Source: Candidatus Oscillibacter pullicola
GTDB lineage: Bacteria; Bacillota; Clostridia; Oscillospirales; Oscillospiraceae
Assembly: GCA_019118935.1 (NCBI GenBank)
Contig: DWXY01000059.1
Span: 1 to 35,508 of the forward strand
Direction: 5' to 3'
DNA length: 35,508 nt
Position numbers and translations under genes: made by a program. This document shows positions 1 to 7,205 of the stretch, piece by piece. Position 1 is the first letter of the stretch; each line of letters begins with the position of its first letter. Below the pieces are notes generated by a model, which searched no databases, was not told where the DNA came from, and saw only the letters and a program-made list of their open reading frames with translations.

Positions 1-483
1 CTGCTTCTGGCCGCCGGAGAGCTGGATGGGATAGGCGCCGGCCCGGTCCTGGAGGCCCACCCGGTCCAGCAGGGCCAGGGCCTTTTTCTCCGCCTCGCCC
101 TTGTCCATGTGCTTGACCTGGATAGGGGCCAGGGTCATGTTGTCCATAATGGTCATGTGGGGGAAGAGGTTGAAGTGCTGGAACACCATGCCCATCTTCT
201 GGCGGTGCTCGTCGATGTTCACTTTCACCATTTTGCCCTCGGCATTCTTCATCTTCTTTTTGGTGATGTCCACCCCATCGAAGAGAATGGAGCCGCCGGT
301 GGGCTCCTCCAGCAGGTTCAGGCTGCGGAGGAACGTGGACTTGCCGGAGCCGGAGGGGCCGATGACCACCACCACGTCTCCCCGGTCAATGTCCACGGTG
401 ACGCCGTCCAGAGCCTTGATGGCGCCTTTGTTATAGTATTTCTTCAGGTCCTTGACCTGGATCAGACTATCTCCGATCGCCAC
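1..483 (-). CDS. Polar amino-acid ABC transporter ATP-binding protein (partial, C-terminus off the left edge)
   Basis: This is the ATP-hydrolysing subunit of an amino-acid importer of the GlnQ/HisP type. The 161 visible codons hold Walker A (GPSGSGKST, about residue 39), the Q-loop region (VFQHFNLFPHMT) and the signature LSGGQKQ right at the window edge; Walker B and the H-loop lie outside. The start is a GTG at 483: an in-frame ATG is absent, and AAAGGAG sits about 8 bases upstream, inside the end of the permease gene. The reading frame overlaps the permease by 17 bases, so the two genes are translationally coupled. Family assignment is firm; the amino acid carried cannot be read from the sequence. 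Confidence 0.93.
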   Translation of the reverse strand, partial: MAIGDSLIQVKDLKKYYNKGAIKALDGVTVDIDRGDVVVVIGPSGSGKSTFLRSLNLLEEPTGGSILFDGVDITKKKMKNAEGKMVKVNIDEHRQKMGMVFQHFNLFPHMTIMDNMTLAPIQVKHMDKGEAEKKALALLDRVGLQDRAGAYPIQLSGGQKQ

Positions 484-1243
484 GGCTCATTCTCCTTTCG
501 AAGTAGGCAATGATCTTGCTGGTGGGGAACGTCAGGCAGAAGTACACGCAGGCAGCCACCACAAGCGGTTCCGCAATGCGGTAGGTCGCGCCCTTGATGG
601 AGGAAACCGCGTACATGATCTCCTGAACGCCGATGGTATAGCAGATAGAGGACTCCTTGATGATGGTGACGAACTCGTTGGCGATGGCAGGCAGGATATT
701 CTTGATGGCCTGCGGCAGAATCACGAACCGCATGTTCTGCACCTGGCTGAGTCCCAGGGACCGCGCCGCCTCCGTCTGGCCGCCGTCGATGGACTGGATG
801 CCGGAGCGGATGATCTCGGAAAGATAGGCTCCGGAGTTCAGGGACAGGGCAATCACGCCCGGGAGGAACCGTTCAAAGCGAATGGTCCCGAAGATCTTGA
901 AAGAGGGCAGATCAATATCTCCGAACACCACATAATAGACCATGAAAAGCTGAACCAGCATGGGGGTGGCCCGGAAGACTTCCACGTAAACCGTGGCGAT
1001 GAAGCTGAGGGGGTTGAATCTGCTGAGGACCATCAGCGCGCCCTGTTCCCGGAGGTGGCCGTCCTTGGTCAGCCCCAGAAAGCGAAACGGCCGCACATTG
1101 GACAGCCGCATGATGGCCAGAAGCAGTGCCAGGACAAAACCGAAAATCACGGTCAGCAGGGAGAGGGAGACGGTACAGATCAAGCCCTCTTTGAAAAGGT
1201 CTATGTACTCCCAGGTTCTTTCGAAACCGGCGGCTGTGAACAC
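467..1243 (-). CDS. Amino-acid ABC transporter permease (HisM/GlnP family)
   Basis: A 258-residue inner-membrane permease of the polar amino-acid importer family. Hydrophobic segments follow an N-terminal stretch beginning FTAAGFERTWEYIDLF. The cytoplasmic coupling loop reads EAARSLGLSQVQNMRFVILP, the EAA motif that docks on the ATPase; the family motif AYLSEIIRSGIQSI precedes it. The start is GTG at 1243 with AGAAGGAGG about 8 bases upstream. The gene lies between the binding-protein gene (93 bases upstream, with a strong hairpin in the gap) and the ATPase gene (17-base overlap). One permease only, so a homodimer is expected. Confidence 0.95.
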   Translation of the reverse strand: MFTAAGFERTWEYIDLFKEGLICTVSLSLLTVIFGFVLALLLAIMRLSNVRPFRFLGLTKDGHLREQGALMVLSRFNPLSFIATVYVEVFRATPMLVQLFMVYYVVFGDIDLPSFKIFGTIRFERFLPGVIALSLNSGAYLSEIIRSGIQSIDGGQTEAARSLGLSQVQNMRFVILPQAIKNILPAIANEFVTIIKESSICYTIGVQEIMYAVSSIKGATYRIAEPLVVAACVYFCLTFPTSKIIAYFERRMSRGDRR

Positions 1244-1289
1244 GGGCGGTTCCTCCTTCTATCTTTCCAGAATATATGAGAAAGCGGCC

Positions 1290-1321
1290 AATTCCTCCCT
1301 GCGCAGCCGCAGGGAGGAATT
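1290..1321 (-). terminator. 14-bp perfect hairpin between binding-protein and permease genes
   Basis: AATTCCTCCCTGCG and its exact reverse complement are separated by four bases. On the minus strand no T-run follows, so this is unlikely to stop all transcription. Such hairpins after periplasmic or lipoprotein binding-protein genes commonly stabilise the upstream message or let only part of the transcripts continue; that role is inference. Confidence 0.7.
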
Positions 1322-1336
1322 GAAGGTTTTACAAGC

Positions 1337-2260
1337 TTACTGAACGGCCTCGCCGTTTTCGTCCACCAGGCCCTCGATGATGTCGCCGGAAGCCAGCTCG
1401 TTGGCCGTAAGCACATACTGATCGAAGGAGCCATCCTCCTTGGCGGCGGCGATGGCGCGGTTTACACCCTCCAGCAGAGCGGCGTTGCCCTTGGTGACGC
1501 CCACCACGGAGCCCTCGGCGTCATAGGGGACCTCCAGCACCAGGCACAGCTCGGGATACTGGGTGGCATAGCTCTCGGCCACCATGGTCTCGATAAAGGC
1601 GCCGTCCAGCTTGCCGGTCACCAGCTCGGCGATGATGTCGGGCACCTTGGACAGCTCGATGATATCAGCGTCCGGGGTGTTCTCATGGGCCAGATCCGCC
1701 TGGATGGAGCCTACCTGAGCGCCGATCTGATAGTCGGCATTGTTGGCGTCCTCCAGAGAGGTGAACAGGTCCTTGTTGGACTCCACGCACACGAAGGACT
1801 GGCCGCCGGTGATGTAGATGTCAGAGAAGTCCATGCTGTCGGCACGCTTGGGATCGGGGGAGTATCCGGCCATGCCCAGGTCCACGTTGCCGTTCTGCAG
1901 CTCCATGATGGTGCCGTCAAAGTCCATGGGAATGATCTCCAGGGACAGGCCCAGGTAGTCGGCGATATACTGGGCCAGATCCATATCAAAGCCGGCCAGC
2001 TGAGGATCGCCGTTCTCATCAATGGCGTAGAACTCATAAGGGGCAAAGTCCGGGCTGGTGGCGACGGTGAGCTTCCCGTCCTCCACGGTGGTGATGGCGG
2101 CCTTCAGCTCGTCGTCGGTCATGGCGGCGTAGTCCACGGTCTCCTCGGTGCCGGCGCCCTCGCCGTCGGCGGTGTCGTCCGCAGCGTCGTCGCTGCCGCC
2201 GCAGGCCGTGACGGACAGGGCCATGGCCAGCGTCAGAATCAATGCAAGAAACTTCTTCAT
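1337..2260 (-). CDS. Amino-acid ABC transporter substrate-binding lipoprotein
   Basis: A 307-residue extracellular solute-binding protein, family 3 (PF00497 type). It starts with a lipoprotein signal: basic MKK, hydrophobic core, and VTACGG as lipobox with the cysteine near residue 20, followed by an Asp/Glu/Gly-rich linker. The mature domain shows typical family stretches such as DFAPYEFYAIDENGDP, AGFDMDLAQYIADYLG and NVDLGMAGYSPDPKRAD. The ATG at 2260 is chosen because AAAGGGAG lies just upstream; the longer in-frame reading would begin before the signal peptide. It is the first gene of the importer operon and has a promoter and repeated boxes upstream. The ligand is a polar amino acid by family; which one is unknown. 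Confidence 0.95.
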   Translation of the reverse strand: MKKFLALILTLAMALSVTACGGSDDAADDTADGEGAGTEETVDYAAMTDDELKAAITTVEDGKLTVATSPDFAPYEFYAIDENGDPQLAGFDMDLAQYIADYLGLSLEIIPMDFDGTIMELQNGNVDLGMAGYSPDPKRADSMDFSDIYITGGQSFVCVESNKDLFTSLEDANNADYQIGAQVGSIQADLAHENTPDADIIELSKVPDIIAELVTGKLDGAFIETMVAESYATQYPELCLVLEVPYDAEGSVVGVTKGNAALLEGVNRAIAAAKEDGSFDQYVLTANELASGDIIEGLVDENGEAVQ

Positions 2261-2355
2261 GGTATCGCAATCTCCCTTTTTCATACTCCCGCGGTCGCGG
2301 GGCGGTTTTCTCTGAATTTCCAGGAGAGGAAGCACCTCCCGCCGGAACATGCCTT

Positions 2356-2384
2356 ACCTTATCACGTTCCCTCCTTCTTGTCAA
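2356..2384 (-). promoter_or_regulatory. Probable sigma-A promoter of the amino-acid transporter operon
   Basis: TTGACA (2384-2379) is followed after 17 bases by TAAGGT (2361-2356), with TG one base before the -10 (extended -10). The -35 is perfect and the -10 is weak. It leaves a leader of about 90 bases before the binding-protein start. Confidence 0.6.
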
Positions 2385-2402
2385 TAGATTTTCGTGTAAA
2401 AA

Positions 2403-2532
2403 TGAATATTTATTTGCTTGTATTGGTGAAGTGTTCCATTTTATCCGGTTCAATCCCTGAGAAACAGCCCAAAATTTGTGAATATTTCCAGTGTGGATGT
2501 ATATTGCAGGTGAATAAAAGAGTGAATATTCA
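2403..2532. promoter_or_regulatory. AT-rich upstream segment with four TGAAT boxes (possible operator)
   Basis: TGAATATT occurs at 2403-2410, 2479-2486 and 2523-2530; TGAATAAA occurs at 2511-2518. The last TGAATATT extends into the 10-bp palindrome TGAATATTCA. The segment is far richer in A+T than its surroundings and lies directly upstream of the transporter promoter. TGAAT is the half-site of ArgR boxes, which would fit an amino-acid importer, but the spacing (76, 32 and 12 bases) is not the standard paired-box arrangement. Confidence 0.4.
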
Positions 2533-2549
2533 GATCCGCCCGCAAAGAG

Positions 2550-2582
2550 GGCGGGGAGGCCGCTTTTTCCGGCCTCCCCGCC
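2550..2582 (-). terminator. Probable terminator of the rubrerythrin gene
   Basis: A 13-bp GC-rich stem (GGCGGGGAGGCC paired with GGCCTCCCCGCC plus one further pair) with a 7-base loop lies 13 bases past the rubrerythrin stop codon. The downstream T-run is short (CTCTTT on the minus strand), so termination may be imperfect. Confidence 0.6.
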
Positions 2583-2595
2583 TTGGGATCCCGAT

Positions 2596-3207
2596 TCATT
2601 TTTTCAGCACCGCATCGCCGAAAGGCGCCATCTCCAGCCGCACGAAAAAGCCCTGGTCGTGCTGGCACACAGGGCAGGCCTTGGGGGCTGCCGTCCCCTC
2701 GAAGATATAGCCGCAGTTCAGGCACATCCAGGCGCACTGGACGTCGGAGACGAACAGCTTTCCCTGTTCCAGCAGATCCGCCAGCCGGCCGAAGCGGTTG
2801 CCATGGGCCTCCTCGATCTCCGCGATCTTGTGGAAGGAGGCCGCCACAGCGGAAAATCCCTCCTGCTGGGCCACGTCGCCGAAGGTCTTGTACACCGGGT
2901 CGTGCTCCTCGTACTCGTTGTGCTGCGCCTTGCGGAGCAGCTCCTTCACATCGTTGGTCAGGTCCACGGGATAGGTGCCGTCGATGGCCACAGTCTGGCC
3001 CTCCACCTCTTTCATGTGGTTGTAAAAAATCTCCGCGTGCTCCTTCTCCTGGTCCGCCGTGAAGCGGAACACCGCCTCCACCACGTGCAGCTTCTGCTGG
3101 CGGCAGACGGAGGCGGCAAAGGTGTAGCGGTTCCGGGCCTGGCTTTCGCCGGCAAAGGCCCGCATGAGGTTTTTCAGGGTCTCGCTGTTCTTCAGATCCA
3201 CAGACAT
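2596..3207 (-). CDS. rbr: Rubrerythrin
   Basis: A 203-residue non-haem iron peroxidase that reduces hydrogen peroxide in the anaerobic cytoplasm. The N-terminal ferritin-like domain carries the diiron ligands: Glu21 (AFAGESQARNRY), an ExxH at 54-57 and a second ExxH at 132-135. The C-terminal rubredoxin-like domain has CLNC at 162-165 and CPVC at 178-181. The start ATG at 3207 has AGGAGG seven bases upstream; a longer in-frame reading would run back through the terminator of the neighbouring gene. The gene stands alone between two terminators. It supports an anaerobic lifestyle with oxidative-stress defence. Confidence 0.97.
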   Translation of the reverse strand: MSVDLKNSETLKNLMRAFAGESQARNRYTFAASVCRQQKLHVVEAVFRFTADQEKEHAEIFYNHMKEVEGQTVAIDGTYPVDLTNDVKELLRKAQHNEYEEHDPVYKTFGDVAQQEGFSAVAASFHKIAEIEEAHGNRFGRLADLLEQGKLFVSDVQCAWMCLNCGYIFEGTAAPKACPVCQHDQGFFVRLEMAPFGDAVLKK

Positions 3208-3278
3208 ACGGATTCCTCCTGTTTTCGGTGAGATAGGGGTATTTTCCCTCCGACAGGGGACGGCTATACCTGAATGGC

Positions 3279-3316
3279 AAAAAACAGGCCCTGTGTCTGG
3301 TAGACACAGGGCCTGT
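3279..3316 (-). terminator. Intrinsic terminator of the Na/Pi cotransporter gene
   Basis: A perfect 15-bp stem (ACAGGCCCTGTGTCT and its complement) with a 3-base loop is followed on the minus strand by TTTTTT. It begins just past the cotransporter stop codon and separates it from rubrerythrin. Confidence 0.92.
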
Positions 3317-3326
3317 CCGCTTTTTG

Positions 3327-5075
3327 TCATGCCTCGGGGAGATGGTATCTCTTCCGGTCGCGCCGCAGGTCCTCGCCGAAGGCGCCGCCGGCCTTCACCT
3401 CCTGCAGGTAGGCGTGACGGCCGGGGCCGCCGGAGCGCTCTTCAATGACGCTGACGGCGATGTTGGAGCAGTGGTCGGACACCCGCTCGATGTTGGTCAG
3501 CAGGTCGCTGAGCACAAAGCCCATCTGGATGGTGCACTGGCCCGACTGAAGCCGCTGGATATGGCGGCTTCGGATCTCCTCGATCAGCTGGTCGATGGTC
3601 TCCTCCAGAGGCTCCACCCGGCGGGCGGTCTCCACGTCCGCCGCCTGGAAGCTGCGGAGGGTCAGGTCCAGGATGTCATCCAGCGCGGAGAGCAGCACCT
3701 GCAGCTCCTCCCGGGCGCTGTCGGAGAACCGGAGCTCCTTGTCGTGGAGCTCCTGGGCGGACTCCTGGATGTTCACGGCATGGTCGCCGATCCGCTCGAA
3801 GTCCCCGATGGCGTGGAGCAGGCGGGAGACGGTGCGCATGTCCTGCATGGACAGCCCGTGCTGAGAGACCTCCACCAGGTAGCTGCTCAGCCGGTCCTCG
3901 TAAATGTCCAGCTTGTCCTCGTTCTGCAGGATCTGGGTCTCCCGCTCCCGGCTGTACTGGGAGAGCTGGTCCGTCGCCAGGCAGATGTTCTCCCGGGCGG
4001 CTTGTCCCATGCGGCCTGCCACGGCAACGCTCTCGCTGACCGCCGCGCCGGGGGTCCGCAGCAGCAGGGGATCCAGGAAGGCGAAGCTCTCGCCTGCCTT
4101 TTCCGTCCGGACCAGTCTCCGCGCCAGCTTTTCCAGCTGGCGGGAGAAGGGCAGGAGCAGGATGGTGGTGAACACGTTGAAGGCGGTGTGGCAGAAGGCG
4201 ATGCCCACGGCCCCCACGACCTGATTCATAAAGGCAAAGTGGAAGATCAGGTCGCCGCCGTAGAACAGGATCAGGCACACGGCGGTGCCGATGACGTTGA
4301 AGGAGATGTGGACCACCGCCACCCGCTTGGCGTTGCGGTTGACGCCGATGGAGCTGATGAGGGCCGTGACGCAGGTGCCGATGTTCTGCCCCATGATGAT
4401 GGGGATGGCCATGCCGTAGGTGATGGAACCGGTCATGGCCAGGGCCTGCAGAATGGCCACGGAGGCGGCGGAGGACTGGATGATCCCGGTGAATACCGCG
4501 CCCACCAGCACGCCCAGCAGGGGATTTCGGAAGGCGGTGAGAAGACCGGCGAACTGGGGCATCTCCGCCAGGGGGCTGACGGCGCCGCTCATCAGCTCCA
4601 TGCCGTACATCAAAATGGCAAAGCCCATCATGATGCGCCCCACGTCCCGGCGCCGCTGGCGCTTGGAGCCCATGATCAGCAGGATGCCGGCCAGAGCGAT
4701 CAGGGGGGAGAAGTTCTCCGGCTTCAGAAGATTCACAAAGACGTTCTCGCTCTCGATGCCTGTGAGGGACAGAATCCACGCCGTCAGGGTGGTGCCGATG
4801 TTGGAGCCCATGATGACGCCGATGGTCTGTCCCAGCTCCATGACGCCGGAGTTCACCAGGCCCACCAGCATCACCGTCATGGCGGAGGAGGACTGGATGG
4901 CGATGGTGATGCCCGCACCCAGCAGCAGGCTCTTGAAGGGGTTGGAGGTCATGCGCTTGAGCATCCGCTCCAGCTTGCCGCCGGCCATCTTTTCCAGGCT
5001 CTTGGACATGACGGTCATGCCGTACAAGAAGAACGCCAGGCCGCCGCAGAGGGTAAAGACGGAGAAAATGTCCAT
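3327..5075 (-). CDS. Na/Pi cotransporter family protein with C-terminal PhoU-like domain
   Basis: A 582-residue membrane protein of the bacterial Na+/phosphate cotransporter II family (YjbB/NptA type). Two inverted transport repeats are marked by the glutamine-serine signatures IQSSSAMTVMLVGLVNSG and IQSSAASVAILQALAMTG, each preceded by GMTVMSKSLE or GMELMSGAV-like helices. From about residue 340 the protein is soluble and helical (IGDFERIGDHAVNIQESAQ, NIERVSDHCSNIA), which is the PhoU-like metal-binding bundle. The start ATG at 5075 has AAGGAAAG upstream; the longer reading includes non-conserved residues. It has its own promoter and terminator. Phosphate is the family substrate; a regulatory role of the PhoU part is inference. 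Confidence 0.92.
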   Translation of the reverse strand: MDIFSVFTLCGGLAFFLYGMTVMSKSLEKMAGGKLERMLKRMTSNPFKSLLLGAGITIAIQSSSAMTVMLVGLVNSGVMELGQTIGVIMGSNIGTTLTAWILSLTGIESENVFVNLLKPENFSPLIALAGILLIMGSKRQRRRDVGRIMMGFAILMYGMELMSGAVSPLAEMPQFAGLLTAFRNPLLGVLVGAVFTGIIQSSAASVAILQALAMTGSITYGMAIPIIMGQNIGTCVTALISSIGVNRNAKRVAVVHISFNVIGTAVCLILFYGGDLIFHFAFMNQVVGAVGIAFCHTAFNVFTTILLLPFSRQLEKLARRLVRTEKAGESFAFLDPLLLRTPGAAVSESVAVAGRMGQAARENICLATDQLSQYSRERETQILQNEDKLDIYEDRLSSYLVEVSQHGLSMQDMRTVSRLLHAIGDFERIGDHAVNIQESAQELHDKELRFSDSAREELQVLLSALDDILDLTLRSFQAADVETARRVEPLEETIDQLIEEIRSRHIQRLQSGQCTIQMGFVLSDLLTNIERVSDHCSNIAVSVIEERSGGPGRHAYLQEVKAGGAFGEDLRRDRKRYHLPEA

Positions 5076-5152
5076 AGCTGCGCTTTCCTTTCCCAGTATT
5101 CCAGGCCGGCCGCACGGCCGGTCCGATTCTGTCATGTATACTGCGCTCCAAC

Positions 5153-5181
5153 ATTATATATGCAAACCGGCACGCTGGAAA
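5153..5181 (-). promoter_or_regulatory. Probable sigma-A promoter of the Na/Pi cotransporter gene
   Basis: TTTCCA (5181-5176), 17-base spacer, then a perfect TATAAT (5158-5153), 78 bases before the start codon. An AT-rich stretch precedes it. Confidence 0.7.
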
Positions 5182-5279
5182 GAGGATTTCTAAGATTTTG
5201 TAAAATTTGCGTAAAAACATGGTAAAACGCAAAAAGGCAGCACGGATTTCTTGTGCAAAACCACTTCCGCCAAGAGGAA

Positions 5280-5309
5280 ACCGCCGCCCACCTTTTGGTG
5301 GGCGGCGGT
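5280..5309 (-). terminator. Probable terminator of the patatin-like gene
   Basis: A perfect 13-bp stem (ACCGCCGCCCACC and complement) around a 4-base loop, ten bases past the patatin stop codon. The T-run on the minus strand is only TTT, so it is a strong hairpin with a weak tail. Confidence 0.65.
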
Positions 5310-5318
5310 CTGCTGCTG

Positions 5319-6203
5319 TTATTCCGGCGTCCCGGCGGAAGACGCCTCTCCCGTCCAGAAGTCCCGCACCGCCTCCGCAGCCCGGCAGCCGGCGAAGAAG
5401 CCGTCCTGCCAGAGGGCCAGGATCTTCTGCCGGTCCCGCTCCGTGCGGGAGAAGCCCCGGGTGTCCGCCGGCGCGATCACCAGCACCCGGCCCTCCCGCT
5501 CCAGGGCGAACAGCTCCTCCCGGCACTGGTTGTAGCGCTCCGCCCGGGTCCGCAGGTCCTCCAGAAAGGCGGGGTATTTGCGGTACACCCGCCGGAACAG
5601 GGGCATCAGCTGTTCCGGCTCTTTCCGATAGCTCCGCTCCCGGGTCAGGACCACCACCACCCGGTCGCAGCCCGCCTCCAGCGCCCGCTTCCAGGGAATG
5701 GCGTCGGAGCAGCCCCCGTCCAGATAGGGGTCGCCGCCGTCCAGCCGGATGGGCTGGAACAGCACGGGCATGGCGCAGGTGGCCTGGAGCAGGAGGAAGC
5801 TGGCGTCCCGCCGGGGGACCTCCCGGTACTCGGCCCGGCCCGTCGGCAGGTTGGTGACCACCGCCTCCACCTGGCCGGGATACGCCTCGAAGGTGTCGTA
5901 GTCAAAGGGCACCAGCTCGTTGGGAATGGTCTCGTAGGCGAACTTCAGCCCGAAGTAGCTGCGGTTCCGGGGATCAAGGAAATTCCCCCAGCCCATGTAC
6001 CGCCGGTCGTTGGCGTAGTGCATCAGCAGCTGGAGATTCCGCCGCTTCTGCCGGGAGAGGTAGCTGACGCCGTAGGCGATCCCGGCGGAGACGCCGATGG
6101 TGTAGTCCGGCATGGGCAGTCCCTCGTTCAAAAAAGCGTCGCACACGCCGGAGGAGAAAATCGTCCGCAGCGCGCCGCCCTCCAGCACCAGACCTGTTTT
6201 CAT
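5319..6203 (-). CDS. Patatin-like phospholipase family protein
   Basis: A 294-residue serine lipid hydrolase of the patatin fold, close to the YjjU/RssA bacterial group. The oxyanion-hole glycines are in LEGGALRTIFSSG near the N-terminus, the nucleophile elbow GVSAG has Ser39, and the second catalytic residue is Asp162 in the DGG motif (LDGGCSDAIPW). No signal peptide is visible, so it should act in the cytoplasm or at the inner membrane face. The start ATG at 6203 follows AAAGGAAGG. It lies 85 bases after the methyltransferase gene on the same strand and may be co-transcribed with it. Substrate unknown. Confidence 0.92.
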   Translation of the reverse strand: MKTGLVLEGGALRTIFSSGVCDAFLNEGLPMPDYTIGVSAGIAYGVSYLSRQKRRNLQLLMHYANDRRYMGWGNFLDPRNRSYFGLKFAYETIPNELVPFDYDTFEAYPGQVEAVVTNLPTGRAEYREVPRRDASFLLLQATCAMPVLFQPIRLDGGDPYLDGGCSDAIPWKRALEAGCDRVVVVLTRERSYRKEPEQLMPLFRRVYRKYPAFLEDLRTRAERYNQCREELFALEREGRVLVIAPADTRGFSRTERDRQKILALWQDGFFAGCRAAEAVRDFWTGEASSAGTPE

Positions 6204-6288
6204 GGGGCAGTCCTTCCTTTCTGTATGTGCATGATCTTCCAGCAGTTTTTCATCCGGGCCTGCCGCGCCGCGCCGGTTTTCTGCGCGG

Positions 6289-7026
6289 TCACTCCGTCCG
6301 CTTCCGGGCGGAGACCAGCAGCATCATGGGGCGGCGGAGCTCGTCCCGCATTCCCGGCTGGTCCAGCATCCGCGCCGGCGGCTGGGGCTCCACCACCCGC
6401 AGCAGCTGGAATCCGCCGGTGAGCAGGCCGTCCAGATAGGTGGTGAGGGTGCGGTGGTACTTGGTCACATCCTCCCCCAGAAAGCGGGCGGTGCGCCGTC
6501 CCTCCTCGAAGTACCGGTCCACCGGGAAGTGGAGGGGCGTGCCGTCCGGGCCGTAGTACCAGTCCTGGGGACCGGCGGCGGTGAAGATGGGGTGCTCCAC
6601 GGAAAACACAAAGTCCCCGCCGGGCACCAGGCACTGCCGCACCCGGTTCAGAAAGTCCGTGAACGAGGGGAGGTAGTGGATGGCCAGGGAGCTGAGGACC
6701 ACGTCGAAGCTCTCCGGCGGGAACTCCACGGCCCCCATGTCCCCGCGGAGATAGGTCACCTGCGGGGCCGCGGTCTTCTCCCGGGCCACAGCCAGCATCT
6801 TCTCCGACAGATCCACGCCTGTGACGGATGCGGCGCCGTGCTCCGCCGCGTAAATGCAGTGCCAGCCATAGCCGCAGCCCAGGTCCAGCACCCGCTTCCC
6901 GGCAAAGTCCGGCAGCAGGGGCTCCAGGGACTCCCACTCCCCGGCGCCGGCCAGTCCCAGGCGGGAGCGGTCCATCTGGCTGTATTTTTCAAAAAACGTC
7001 TCGTTGTCGTAAAGACTCTTCTTCAT
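6289..7026 (-). CDS. Class I SAM-dependent methyltransferase
   Basis: A 245-residue Rossmann-fold methyltransferase. Motif I, VLDLGCGYGWHC, binds SAM; the acidic end of the second strand is VTGVDLSEKMLAVA; motif IV-like DVVLSSLAIHYL follows. The ATG at 7026 has AGGAG nine bases upstream; the longer reading starts in an AT-rich intergenic stretch and is not conserved-looking. The C-terminal third (MMLLVSARKR at the end) resembles generic cytoplasmic small-molecule methyltransferases. The substrate cannot be told. It diverges from the DUF1538 gene. Confidence 0.9.
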   Translation of the reverse strand: MKKSLYDNETFFEKYSQMDRSRLGLAGAGEWESLEPLLPDFAGKRVLDLGCGYGWHCIYAAEHGAASVTGVDLSEKMLAVAREKTAAPQVTYLRGDMGAVEFPPESFDVVLSSLAIHYLPSFTDFLNRVRQCLVPGGDFVFSVEHPIFTAAGPQDWYYGPDGTPLHFPVDRYFEEGRRTARFLGEDVTKYHRTLTTYLDGLLTGGFQLLRVVEPQPPARMLDQPGMRDELRRPMMLLVSARKRTE

Positions 7027-7133
7027 CCTGCGCACTCCTGTCAAGGTGATATGGTACAGCATAGCACAGATCGGAGAAAAAAGGAATCTTCCGGCCACCT
7101 GTAAAGATTTTGTGAATTTCTTGTTTTTCGGCA

Positions 7134-7163
7134 CTGCCAACCCGCTTTTTATGATATTATGAT
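7134..7163 (+). promoter_or_regulatory. Possible promoter of the DUF1538/PII-like operon
   Basis: CTGCCA (7134-7139), 18-base spacer, TATGAT (7158-7163). The -10 matches five of six bases and lies about 40 bases before the chosen start codon. The whole stretch 7150-7190 is AT-rich, so alternative -10 elements exist. Confidence 0.45.
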
Positions 7164-7205
7164 TATATCTATATAAATTGTATGAATTTTGGAGAGGTGA
7201 TGAGA

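Noticed and set aside
3207-3330. Longer rubrerythrin start at 3330
   Set aside because: It would translate through the terminator of the neighbouring gene; the ATG at 3207 has AGGAGG at proper distance and the family N-terminus.
3324-5225. 633-codon open frame on the plus strand across the Na/Pi cotransporter gene
   Set aside because: It is the antisense shadow of a well-supported transporter gene; its product is His/Gly/Asp-rich low complexity typical of reversed GC-rich codons and lacks any domain or ribosome site.
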